Part shown: positions 8,491-16,050 of the stretch, one piece after another
Position numbering within the stretch: the first letter of the stretch is position 1
How the letters are laid out: every line of letters begins with the position of its first letter
From: Nocardioides sp. Soil805
Lineage (GTDB): Bacteria; Actinomycetota; Actinomycetes; Propionibacteriales; Nocardioidaceae
Length of the DNA stretch: 64,000 nucleotides
Assembly (NCBI RefSeq): GCF_001429625.1
Contig: NZ_LMSU01000005.1
Coordinates: 41,783 to 105,782 of the forward strand
Direction of reading: 5' to 3'
Notes under the pieces: model-generated
What the model was told of the DNA's origin: nothing
Databases searched by the model: none
What the model saw: only the letters and a program-made list of their open reading frames with translations
Program-made: the position numbers and the translations under genes

Positions 8491-9500
8491 CGGTTGGTCC
8501 CCCGCGGTCGCGAGTCGCGTGAGTGCGGGGCCGGCTGCTGGGCGTCGTGGGCGTCGTACGCCGCCACGATGCGGCCCACGAGCCGGTGCCGCACGACGTC
8601 GTGCGAGGTCAGGCGGTTGAAGACGACGTCCTCGACGCCGTCGAGGATGCCCTCGACGACGCGGAGGCCGGACTGCACCCCGCCCGGCAGGTCGACCTGG
8701 GTGACGTCGCCGGTGACGACGATCTTGGAGCCGAAGCCGAGGCGGGTGAGGAACATCTTCATCTGCTCGGGCGAGGTGTTCTGCGCCTCGTCGAGGATGA
8801 TGAACGCGTCGTTGAGGGTGCGCCCGCGCATGTAGGCCAGCGGAGCGACCTCGATGGTGCCGGCCGCCAGCAGCTTGGGGATCGTCTCCGGGTCGAGCAT
8901 GTCGTGCAGCGCGTCGTACAACGGGCGCAGGTAGGGGTCGATCTTCTCCGAGAGCGTGCCGGGCAGGAAGCCCAGCCGCTCCCCGGCCTCGACGGCGGGA
9001 CGGGTCAGGATGATCCGGCTGACGTCCTTGGCCTGCAGGGCCTGGACGGCCTTGGCCATCGCGAGGTAGGTCTTGCCGGTGCCGGCCGGGCCGATGCCGA
9101 AGGTGATCGTGTGCTTGTCGATCGAGTCGACGTAGCGCTTCTGGTTGAGCGTCTTGGGCCGGATGGTGCGGCCTCGGTTGCTCAGGATGTTGAGGGACAG
9201 CACGTCGGCCGGGCGCTCGGTGGTCTCGGCGCGCATCATCGAGATGATGCGCTCGACCGTCTCGGCGGTGACGCCCTGGCCGGTGCGGATGATGGTCACG
9301 ATCTCGTCGAGCAGCCGCTCGGCGAGGGCGACCTCGGCCGGCTCACCGGTGAGGGTGATGCGGTTGCCGCGGACGTGGACGTCGGCGGAGAACGCGCGCT
9401 CGATGAGGCCGAGGTGCTCGTCGCCGGGGCCGAGGACGCTGACCATGTCGATGCTGTTGGGCACGACGACGGTGTGGGAGGGATACGGAGTCTCAGTCAT
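8487..9500 (-). CDS. phoH: PhoH-like ATPase
   Basis: 337 aa from the ATG at 9500. Residues 1-110 form the PhoH N-terminal KH-like part; the ATPase domain has Walker A GPAGTGKT at 137-144 and Walker B ILDEAQNT. PhoH-family ATPases couple to RNA metabolism; in this operon with ybeY a role in rRNA processing or decay is the usual inference. An upstream in-frame ATG at 9512 overlaps a -10-like TAGCAT (minus, 9511-9516), so 9500 is preferred; GGGA also lies 6 nt before it. First gene of the phoH-ybeY-corC-cdd-like operon. Confidence 0.95.
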   Translation of the reverse strand: MTETPYPSHTVVVPNSIDMVSVLGPGDEHLGLIERAFSADVHVRGNRITLTGEPAEVALAERLLDEIVTIIRTGQGVTAETVERIISMMRAETTERPADVLSLNILSNRGRTIRPKTLNQKRYVDSIDKHTITFGIGPAGTGKTYLAMAKAVQALQAKDVSRIILTRPAVEAGERLGFLPGTLSEKIDPYLRPLYDALHDMLDPETIPKLLAAGTIEVAPLAYMRGRTLNDAFIILDEAQNTSPEQMKMFLTRLGFGSKIVVTGDVTQVDLPGGVQSGLRVVEGILDGVEDVVFNRLTSHDVVRHRLVGRIVAAYDAHDAQQPAPHSRDSRPRGTNR

Positions 9501-9570
9501 GGGTGGTCCCATGCTAGCGAGCGGCTCCGACAGCGCCCACCGAGCAACCCCTCGGACGTACGGTGTCCCC

Positions 9571-9846
9571 ATGCCGGGTGCCGACCGCGACCTCCACGAG
9601 TGGTACGACGAGGACCCCGACGACCACGACGACAACACCGAGCCCGCCTGGTTCGCCGGCCAGCACCTGCCCGAGGACGCCCGCCGGATGGGGCTGACCC
9701 ACCACACGGTCGAGGGCGCACTGCTGGACTTCGGGGGCCGCCTCGACTCCTCCAAGCCGTGGCACCGGGTCACGGCGTGGCTGATGCTCGTGGTCTTCGG
9801 GCTGCCGGTCCTGTTCGCGGTGCTGCGGCTGCGCTACCTGTTCTGA
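9571..9846 (+). CDS. Small acidic protein with one C-terminal membrane segment
   Basis: 91 aa, unrecognised. The first half is very rich in Asp/Glu/His (YDEDPDDHDDNTEP), the last 25 residues are hydrophobic (AWLMLVVFGLPVLFAVLRLRYLF), so a tail-anchored topology is likely. The ATG at 9571 is preceded by -10 TACGGT (9559-9564) with a 6-nt spacer, a leaderless arrangement. It is transcribed divergently from phoH, 70 bp away. Confidence 0.75.
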   Translation: MPGADRDLHEWYDEDPDDHDDNTEPAWFAGQHLPEDARRMGLTHHTVEGALLDFGGRLDSSKPWHRVTAWLMLVVFGLPVLFAVLRLRYLF

Positions 9847-9862
9847 GCCGGGCCCGTCCGGA

Positions 9863-11101
9863 TCAGGGCTTGCTGACCTGGAGCATCCCCAGGCACATCT
9901 CGTCGGTCGTGCCCTCGCCCCACACGACGTACCGGTCGGGCTGGCCCTCGAAGGACGGGAGCTGGTCACGCAGCGACTGCGTGTGCCTGCAGGTGACCTT
10001 CACCGTGTCGCCGGGCTGCAGCGAGACCGGGTCGATGTCGCGGGCGCCCTGGTCGTCGAAGTCCCACACCGGGATGTCGAGCACCGTCTTCTCGCGGTCG
10101 GTGCCGGGGTTGGTGACGACGCTGATCTCGCGTCCGAGCAGATGCATGTGGCCGCCGGTGGCGTGGATGGTGATCGGCTCGTTCACCGTGCGGGTGCAGC
10201 TCTGCACCTGGCCGGGGTCCGGTTCGCCGCCGCACAGCAGGTAGAGCACGTTGGCGGTGCGCGAGCCCTCGGCACCGAAACGCTGCAGCACGTCCATCAT
10301 CGCGGCGTCGCGGTCGCACAGCGGGCCGTCGGCGTACGCCGCGCGGCAGGGCAGCTCGACGGGCGCCGGGAGCAGCATGGTGTGCAGCTCGGTCAGGTCC
10401 CGGCTGCCGGGTGCGAGGCGCAGCTGGGCGGCCGAGGTGTCCGGCTGGGTGCCGGCGAGGAGGTTGTAGTGGACCTGCATGACGATCCGGGATCCCTCGG
10501 CCAGCTTGACGCCGTACCCGGGCTTGCGGACCGACTCCTCGCCGCCCGGTGCCCAGGCGCCGATCCACGCGGCGTCGTCGACCTGCTGGAACGCGTCGAG
10601 GCCGGTGCCGCCGAAGCACGTCCATCCCTCGCCGTCCTCCTGCGCGTCCTTCTCCTCGGCCGCCGCCACCTGCTCGGCCGGGACCTGGAAGAGGATGACG
10701 TGGTGGACGACCTCGGGGTTGCCGGGCTGCACGGTGGTGCCGGTGAGCCAGGTGTCGCGCTCGAGGCCGGGGTCGAGCAGGAAGCAGCGGTAGTCGTCGG
10801 TGCCCGTGCCGTAGGGGGCGGAGGGTGTGTACGCCGTCGGCATGGTGAGGGTCTCGCGGCGCTCGCCCCTGCGCAGCGGCACCTCCGCGGCCGGCTCGAC
10901 CGACGCGTGGTCGTCGTGGCCCGTCCCGGTGCCCGCCTCCGCCGTGCTCGCGTCGGTCGCCTCGTGGCCGGCCTCGTGCTCCTCGGACGCCGACGAGCAG
11001 CCGGCCAGCAGGAGGGCCAGGGCCGCGACGACGGTCGCGACCAGCCGACTCGTCGGGCGGCTCGTCCGGCGGCTCGTCCGGCGGCTGGTCGAGCGGCTCA
11101 T
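9863..11101 (-). CDS. Type-II copper, ascorbate-dependent monooxygenase-like lipoprotein
   Basis: 412 aa, extracellular and lipid-anchored. After an Arg/Ser/Thr n-region and a hydrophobic core, the lipobox LLAGC gives the lipidated Cys35, followed by a His-rich linker. The pattern of the peptidylglycine/dopamine-beta monooxygenase copper sites is complete: His133-His134 and His211 (HYN) for CuH, and HMH at 318-320 plus Met402 (DEMCLGM) for CuM. Eight cysteines outside the lipobox could form disulfides. The substrate is unknown. The start at 11101 is chosen over ATG 11113 because it overlaps the HIT-gene stop as ATGA. A 12-bp microsatellite (about 11050-11099) encodes the SRxT repeats at the N-terminus. 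Confidence 0.8.
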   Translation of the reverse strand: MSRSTSRRTSRRTSRPTSRLVATVVAALALLLAGCSSASEEHEAGHEATDASTAEAGTGTGHDDHASVEPAAEVPLRRGERRETLTMPTAYTPSAPYGTGTDDYRCFLLDPGLERDTWLTGTTVQPGNPEVVHHVILFQVPAEQVAAAEEKDAQEDGEGWTCFGGTGLDAFQQVDDAAWIGAWAPGGEESVRKPGYGVKLAEGSRIVMQVHYNLLAGTQPDTSAAQLRLAPGSRDLTELHTMLLPAPVELPCRAAYADGPLCDRDAAMMDVLQRFGAEGSRTANVLYLLCGGEPDPGQVQSCTRTVNEPITIHATGGHMHLLGREISVVTNPGTDREKTVLDIPVWDFDDQGARDIDPVSLQPGDTVKVTCRHTQSLRDQLPSFEGQPDRYVVWGEGTTDEMCLGMLQVSKP

Positions 11102-11457
11102 CCGGGCGGCCACTGCAGGGTCCGTCCGCCGAGCAGGTGCAGGTGGGCGTGGAAGACGGTCTGGCCCGCCCCGGCGCCGGTGTTGAAGACCGACCGGTAG
11201 CCGTCGGACAGGCCCTCGCGCTCGGCGATGTCCGCTGCGGCCCGCAGCACGTCGGCCAGGCCGGAGGGTTCGTGGTGGGCCAGCTCGGCGGCGTCCGCGT
11301 AGTGGCTGCGCGGCACCACCAGCACGTGGGTGGGCGCCTGCGGGTTGATGTCGCGGAACGCCACCGTCGTCTCGTCTGCGCGCACGATCTCGGCGGGGAC
11401 GTCACCGGCCACGATCTTGCAGAACAGGCAGTCGTCGGGACGATCGGGCGCGGTCAT
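11098..11457 (-). CDS. HIT-family nucleotide hydrolase
   Basis: 119 aa, the usual length. The catalytic histidine triad is HAHLHLLGG near the C-terminus, and CLFC near the N-terminus is the Cys pair seen in HinT-type actinobacterial members. The family hydrolyses AMP-X conjugates such as adenosine phosphoramidate. A -10 TAGGCT on the minus strand (11464-11469) ends 6 nt from the ATG, so the mRNA should be leaderless. Its stop overlaps the start of the copper-monooxygenase-like lipoprotein gene. Confidence 0.93.
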   Translation of the reverse strand: MTAPDRPDDCLFCKIVAGDVPAEIVRADETTVAFRDINPQAPTHVLVVPRSHYADAAELAHHEPSGLADVLRAAADIAEREGLSDGYRSVFNTGAGAGQTVFHAHLHLLGGRTLQWPPG

Positions 11458-11531
11458 GGGCCCAGCCTAAGTCCGCGGTCCCCGGCGTGTAACCGATTGG
11501 ACGCGCCTTACGTCCCACTAGCGTGAAACGC

Positions 11532-12470
11532 ATGCGTCCCTCTTCCCTGGCCCTGTACGCCGCGCTCGCCCTCGGGCTCGCCTCGGGCCTGTCCGCCTGC
11601 TCGGAGGACGACCCGGCGCGCGACGACCAGACGCCTGCCGGCGCGACCGCGACCGAGAGCTCGACCCAGGAGCCGACCGAGCAGCCGTCCGAGTCCGAGG
11701 CCGCATCACCGGACGAGGAAACAGAGCAGCCGTCCGAGTCCGAGGCCTCCGGCACCGCGGTGCCGGTCTACTACGTCGGCGACACCCCGCAGGGACCGCG
11801 GCTGTTCCGCGAGTTCCAGCGGGTCGCGGGCGACCCGCTGCTCGAGGCCGCGAAGCTCGTCGACGGCGGAGCCCCGCTCGACCCGGACTACCGCACCGAG
11901 TGGCCCGGCGTGGGCATCGAGAGCGTGCAGGCCACCGACGGCGTGCTGCTCGTCACGATCCCCGGTGACGGCTTCACCGACCGGCCCGACGGCATGTCCA
12001 GGCGCTCGGCGCGCCTCGCCCTCCAGCAGCTCGCCTACACGTTGCAGGGCGTCCAGCAGGAGCGGGTTCCGGTGCAGATCCAGCGCACGGGCGCCGACCC
12101 GGTGCTCTTCGGCATCAGCACCGAGGCCCCGATCACCAACGCACCGGCCTTGAAGGTCTCCAGCCTGGTCAACGTCACCTCTCCCGCCCAGGGCGAGACC
12201 GTCGAGGGCGACAGCCTCGAGGCCAGCGGGGTGGCGTCGTCCTTCGAGGCGACCGTGCCGTGGGAGATCCGGCGTGGCGACGAGGTCGTGCTCGACGGCT
12301 TCGCCACCGCCGAGGGCTGGATGGACAAGCTCTACCCCTGGCAGGCGAGCATCGACGTCTCCGGGCTCGAGCCGGGTGACTACACCTTCGTGGCCCGTAC
12401 CGACGACCCCTCCGGCGGCGCCGAGGGTGCCGGGCCGCACGAGGACACCAAGGACTTCACCCTCCGCTGA
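11532..12470 (+). CDS. GerMN/Gmad2-domain lipoprotein
   Basis: 312 aa. Signal peptide with lipobox LSAC (Cys23), then a low-complexity Glu/Ser/Pro linker that includes a perfect 24-bp direct duplication (11679-11702 and 11724-11747) encoding EQPSESEA twice. A GerMN (sporulation/spore germination) domain covers about residues 70-200 and a Gmad2 immunoglobulin-like domain about 205-310. In non-sporulating actinobacteria such proteins are cell-surface lipoproteins of unknown role. The start is set at ATG 11532 rather than GTG 11523, because -10 TAGCGT (11519-11524) ends 7 nt before it and covers the GTG. The 32-bp repeats begin right at the stop. Confidence 0.88.
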   Translation: MRPSSLALYAALALGLASGLSACSEDDPARDDQTPAGATATESSTQEPTEQPSESEAASPDEETEQPSESEASGTAVPVYYVGDTPQGPRLFREFQRVAGDPLLEAAKLVDGGAPLDPDYRTEWPGVGIESVQATDGVLLVTIPGDGFTDRPDGMSRRSARLALQQLAYTLQGVQQERVPVQIQRTGADPVLFGISTEAPITNAPALKVSSLVNVTSPAQGETVEGDSLEASGVASSFEATVPWEIRRGDEVVLDGFATAEGWMDKLYPWQASIDVSGLEPGDYTFVARTDDPSGGAEGAGPHEDTKDFTLR

Positions 12471-12678
12471 CCGGGCACTTCCTGACACCTCACACCCGCC
12501 GACCGGGCAGTTCCTGACACCTCCCACCCGCCGACCGGGCGCTTCCTGACACCTCACACCCGCCGACCGGGCAGTTCCTGACACCTCACACCCGCCGACC
12601 GGGCAGTTCCTGACACCTCACACCCGCCGACCTCCCCCCTTCCTGACACCTCACACCCGCCGACCTCCCCCCTTCCTG
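12471..12678 (+). repeat. Tandem array A of a 32-bp unit
   Basis: Five 32-bp units start at 12471, 12503, 12535, 12567 and 12599, then a 33-bp variant at 12631 and a partial unit at 12664. The core is CGGGCRSTTCCTGACA, followed by CCTCACACCCGCCGA. The first unit abuts the stop codon of the GerMN lipoprotein gene. Units differ mainly at the R and S positions and in the last two, where CCTCCCCCC replaces CCGGGCAG. There are no unique spacers. Confidence 0.92.
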
Positions 12679-12770
12679 TGCGTCGATCCCTCCGGGCAGG
12701 TGGGGAACCGGACAGGCCGCAAGCCACCGACGTACGCCGATCTCGTTCCCCGCTGCGGCGGATCAGCCCC
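12679..12770. other. Spacer between the inverted repeat arrays
   Basis: About 92 bp of non-repetitive GC-rich sequence with no convincing ORF, promoter or hairpin. It would be the loop if arrays A and B pair in a read-through transcript. Confidence 0.5.
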
Positions 12771-12990
12771 CAGCTGACAGCAAGCGCCCGCTCGGCACGC
12801 CCCAGGTGTCAGGAAGCGCCCGGTCGGCGCCCCCCAGGTGCCAGGAAGCGCCCGGTCGGCGCCCCCCAGGTGCCAGGAAGCGCCCGCTCGGCACGCCTCA
12901 GGTGTCAGGAAGCGCCCGCTCGGCGGCCCCCAGGTGTCAGGAAGCGCCCGCTCGGTGGCCCCCAGCTGACAGGAAGTGCCCGCTCGCGTC
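12771..12990 (-). repeat. Tandem array B, inverse orientation of array A
   Basis: Seven units at exact 32-bp steps (12771, 12803, 12835, 12867, 12899, 12931, 12963). The core TGTCAGGAAGCGCCCGSTCG is the reverse complement of the array A core. On the minus strand the array starts at the rsmE stop codon, mirroring array A at the other gene. Confidence 0.92.
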
Positions 12991-13729
12991 AGCGCCAGCG
13001 GTCGGTGCGCGCGAGCAGCGCGGCGACGGCGACGACGCCGGCGGTCGACGTACGCAGCACCTCGTCGCCGAGGCGGACGGTGCGGGCACCGGCGGACTCG
13101 AGGGCCGCCAGCTCCTCGGGGGCGATGCCGCCCTCGGGGCCGACCACGACCACGATCCGCCCGGTGGCCGGGACGTCGAGGCCGGCCAGCGCGGTCGTCG
13201 CGTCCTCGTGCAGCACCACGGCCAGGTCGGCGTCGGCCACCAGGTCGCGGACGGCATCGGTCGAGGCGAGCGGAGTCACGGTCGGGAGCCACGAGCGGCG
13301 GGACTGCTTGCCGGCCTCGCGGGCGGTGGCCTGCCACTTGGCGTGGGACTTCGCGGCGCGCTCGCCCTTCCAGACCGCCACCGATCGGGCGGCGGCCCAG
13401 GGCACGACGACGTCGACGCCCACCTCGGTGAGCACCTCGACGGCGAGCTCGCCGCGGTCACCCTTGGGCAGCGCCTGGACCACGGTGAAGGCCGGCGAGG
13501 GCCGGTCCGCCGCCGCCACGGACGCGACCTCGACGTCGAAGACGCGCTTGCCCGTCGTGGTGACCGCACCCGTCACCGAACGACCCTCGCCGTCGGTGAG
13601 GACCACCTGCTCGCCGACGCGCAGACGGCGTACGGCGACGGCGTGGTGCGCCTCGTCGCCGGTCACCTCGACGACCGAGCCGACGACGACGCCCTCCAGC
13701 GTGGGCACGAGGTGGACGGGGAGGGTCAT
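12989..13729 (-). CDS. rsmE: 16S rRNA m3U1498 methyltransferase RsmE
   Basis: 246 aa, PUA-like N-terminus and SPOUT methyltransferase C-terminus. The SAM knot is visible as VVVVGPEGGIAPEE and LGDEVLRTSTAG. The enzyme methylates U1498 of 16S rRNA in the assembled 30S subunit. It lies 18 bp downstream of dnaJ and is probably co-transcribed with hrcA-dnaJ, the same order as in mycobacteria. Array B of the 32-bp repeat begins at its stop codon. Confidence 0.95.
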   Translation of the reverse strand: MTLPVHLVPTLEGVVVGSVVEVTGDEAHHAVAVRRLRVGEQVVLTDGEGRSVTGAVTTTGKRVFDVEVASVAAADRPSPAFTVVQALPKGDRGELAVEVLTEVGVDVVVPWAAARSVAVWKGERAAKSHAKWQATAREAGKQSRRSWLPTVTPLASTDAVRDLVADADLAVVLHEDATTALAGLDVPATGRIVVVVGPEGGIAPEELAALESAGARTVRLGDEVLRTSTAGVVAVAALLARTDRWR

Positions 13730-13747
13730 ACGGTCAGCGCTGCCGGA

Positions 13748-14926
13748 TCAGTGCGGGTTGAACGCGTCGCGCAGGCGACCGAACACCGACTTCTGCGGAG
13801 CCCGGACCGCGCCGTCCGGCGACTCCTCGCCCCGGATGGCCGCCAGCTCGCGCAGCAGCTCCTCCTGGCGCTCGTCGAGCCGGGTCGGGGTGTCGACCAC
13901 CACGGTGACGATCAGGTCGCCGCGACCACCGCGCAGGCCCGGGACGCCGAACCCGCGCAGCACCTGCTCGCTGCCGGACTGGGTGCCGGGCTTGACCTCG
14001 AGGTCGTAGTCGGTGCGGACCTCGGAGTCCTCGGCGGTGTCGAGGTCGGCCTCGAGCAGCGGCAGGGTGAGCGTGGCGCCGAGCGCGGCGGCGGTCATCG
14101 GCAGGGTCACCGTGCAGTGCAGGTCGTTGCCGTGCCGGGTGAACGTCGGGTGCGCGTCGACGTGGATCTCGACGTAGAGGTCACCGGGCGGACCGCCACC
14201 GGGACCGACCTCGCCCTGCTCGCTGAGCTGCACGCGGGTGCCGTGGTCGACGCCGGCGGGGATCTTGACCGTCAGGTTGCGGCGCGAGCGCACGCGGCCG
14301 TCGCCGGAGCACTCGCGGCAGGGGTCGGGGATGATCTGGCCGAAGCCACGGCACGCGGCGCACGGGCGCAGCGTGCGGATCTCGCCGAGGAACGAGCGCT
14401 GCACCTGGGCCACCTCGCCGGCGCCGCGGCACGTCTCGCAGGTCACCGGCTTGGTGCCGGGCGAGGCACCGTCGCCGTGGCACGTCGTGCACACGACCGC
14501 GGTGTCGACCTTGAGGTCCTTGGTGGTGCCGAAGGCGGCCTCGGCGAGCTCGACGTCGAGCCGGATCAGGGCGTCCTGGCCACGGCGTACCCGCTGGCGC
14601 GGTCCGCGCCCCTGGCCCCCGCCGCCACCGGGGGCGTTGCCCCCGAAGAAGGCGTCCATGATGTCGGTGAACGAGAAGCCCTGGCCCTGCCCGAAGCCGG
14701 CCGCGCCGCCGCCGAACGGGTCGCCGCCGCGGTCGTACGCCGCGCGCTTCTGGGGGTCGGAGAGGACCTCGTAGGCGCGGGAGACCTCCTTGAACTTCTC
14801 CTGCGTCGCCGGGTCCGGGTTGACGTCCGGGTGGAGCTGGCGGGCGAGGCCTCGGTAGGCCTTCTTGATGGTGGCATCGTCCGCGTCGCGGGAGACGCCG
14901 AGCAGCTCGTAGAGATCCTGGGTCAC
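13748..14926 (-). CDS. dnaJ: Chaperone DnaJ (DnaJ2 type)
   Basis: 392 aa. J domain with His32-Pro-Asp34, a Gly/Phe-rich linker (about 70-110), four CxxCxGxG-type zinc motifs (CTTCHGDG, CETCRGAG, CAACRGFG, CRECSGDG) and the C-terminal substrate-binding domains. It is the hsp70 co-chaperone. The GTG start at 14926 overlaps the hrcA stop by 4 bp (GTGA), which places dnaJ under the CIRCE/HrcA promoter and identifies it as the dnaJ2 paralog rather than the dnaK-grpE-linked one. Confidence 0.96.
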   Translation of the reverse strand: MTQDLYELLGVSRDADDATIKKAYRGLARQLHPDVNPDPATQEKFKEVSRAYEVLSDPQKRAAYDRGGDPFGGGAAGFGQGQGFSFTDIMDAFFGGNAPGGGGGQGRGPRQRVRRGQDALIRLDVELAEAAFGTTKDLKVDTAVVCTTCHGDGASPGTKPVTCETCRGAGEVAQVQRSFLGEIRTLRPCAACRGFGQIIPDPCRECSGDGRVRSRRNLTVKIPAGVDHGTRVQLSEQGEVGPGGGPPGDLYVEIHVDAHPTFTRHGNDLHCTVTLPMTAAALGATLTLPLLEADLDTAEDSEVRTDYDLEVKPGTQSGSEQVLRGFGVPGLRGGRGDLIVTVVVDTPTRLDERQEELLRELAAIRGEESPDGAVRAPQKSVFGRLRDAFNPH

Positions 14927-15951
14927 TGGTGTCCTTCGTCGAGGATCCGGGAGACGTACCGCGCGACGGCGCGCACGGCAGCCATGGATCCGGGGTAGTC
15001 CATGCGGGTGGGGCCCACCACGCCGAGCGTGGCGAAGGCCTGGTCTGCGGGGCCGTAGCCGGTGGCCACGACGCTGGTCGAGGAGAGCTCCGAGTAGGGC
15101 CCCTCGTGGCCGATGCGCACCGTCACGGCATCGCCGGAGGTGGCCTCACCGAGGAGCTTGAGCAGCACGACGTGCTCCTCCAGCGCCTCGAGCAGCGGGC
15201 GGACCGCGGTGTCGAAGTTGTCGCCGAAGCGGGCCAGGTTGGCCGCTCCGCCGACGGCGACGCGCGCGTCGTTGCGGTGGTCGGACATCGCCTCGGCCAA
15301 GGCGGTGACGACCTCGCGGGTGATCACGGCCGTCTCGGGGACGACCTCGTCGGGCAGACGTCCGAGCGCAACCGTGGCGTCGGCGATCCGCTCCCCAGCC
15401 GCCGCCTGGTTGACCCGGGTGCGCAGGTCGGCGAGCTGCTCGTCGGCGATCTCCGCACCGAGGTCGACGAGGCGCTGCTCGACCCGCCCGGTGCTGAGGA
15501 TGAGGATCACCATCACACGGGTGGGCGTCAGCGAGACGAGCTCGACGTGACGCACCGTGCTGCGCGACAGGGTGGGGTACTGCACGATCGCGACCTGGCG
15601 GGTGAGCTGGCTCAGCAGCCGCACCGAGCGGCGTACGACGTCGTCGAGGTCGACCGCCCCGTCGAGCAGGGTGGTGATCGCCCTCCGCTCGGCCGCGCTC
15701 ATCGGCTTGACGCCCGTCAGCCGGTCGACGAAGAGCCGGTAGCCCTTGTCGGTCGGCACCCGCCCGGCGCTGGTGTGCGGCTGGTGGATGAAGCCCTCGT
15801 CCTCGAGGGCCGCCATGTCGTTGCGCACCGTCGCCGGCGAGACGCCGAGGCTGTGTCGCTCGACCAGCGCCTTGGAGCCCACCGGCTCCTCGGTGGCGAC
15901 GTAGTCCTCGACGATCGCGCGGAGGACGGCGAGCCTGCGGTCCTCGACCAT
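14923..15951 (-). CDS. hrcA: Heat-inducible repressor HrcA
   Basis: 342 aa. N-terminal winged helix (SLGVSPATVRNDMAALEDEGFI) and the HrcA GAF-like and dimerisation domains. HrcA represses heat-shock genes by binding CIRCE. The frame is open upstream to 17043, but the ATG at 15951 has an ideal AGGAGG five bases upstream and gives the normal family N-terminus. The CIRCE element at 16006-16030 lies 55 bp upstream, so the hrcA-dnaJ-rsmE unit is autoregulated. Confidence 0.96.
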   Translation of the reverse strand: MVEDRRLAVLRAIVEDYVATEEPVGSKALVERHSLGVSPATVRNDMAALEDEGFIHQPHTSAGRVPTDKGYRLFVDRLTGVKPMSAAERRAITTLLDGAVDLDDVVRRSVRLLSQLTRQVAIVQYPTLSRSTVRHVELVSLTPTRVMVILILSTGRVEQRLVDLGAEIADEQLADLRTRVNQAAAGERIADATVALGRLPDEVVPETAVITREVVTALAEAMSDHRNDARVAVGGAANLARFGDNFDTAVRPLLEALEEHVVLLKLLGEATSGDAVTVRIGHEGPYSELSSTSVVATGYGPADQAFATLGVVGPTRMDYPGSMAAVRAVARYVSRILDEGHQ

Positions 15952-16005
15952 CACGTCCTCCTCTCCTCGTCGGGTCAGTGCGCCACGCGGCATCAGCGAC
16001 GTGTC

Positions 16006-16030
16006 TGGCACTCGCTGAGCGTGAGTGCCA
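16006..16030. promoter_or_regulatory. CIRCE element (HrcA operator)
   Basis: TGGCACTC-N9-GAGTGCCA is a perfect inverted repeat matching the CIRCE consensus (TTAGCACTC-N9-GAGTGCTAA) with GC-adapted outer bases. It sits between hrcA and the divergent MBL-fold gene. Its right end is 7 bp from that gene's -10 (TAGGGT 16038-16043), so HrcA binding could repress both directions. Confidence 0.93.
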
Positions 16031-16050
16031 AGCCTACTAGGGTCGATCCC

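Noticed and set aside
12471..12990. CRISPR array (32-bp direct repeats)
   Set aside because: The units are contiguous and contain no unique spacers; the second array is inverted and no cas gene is in the window.
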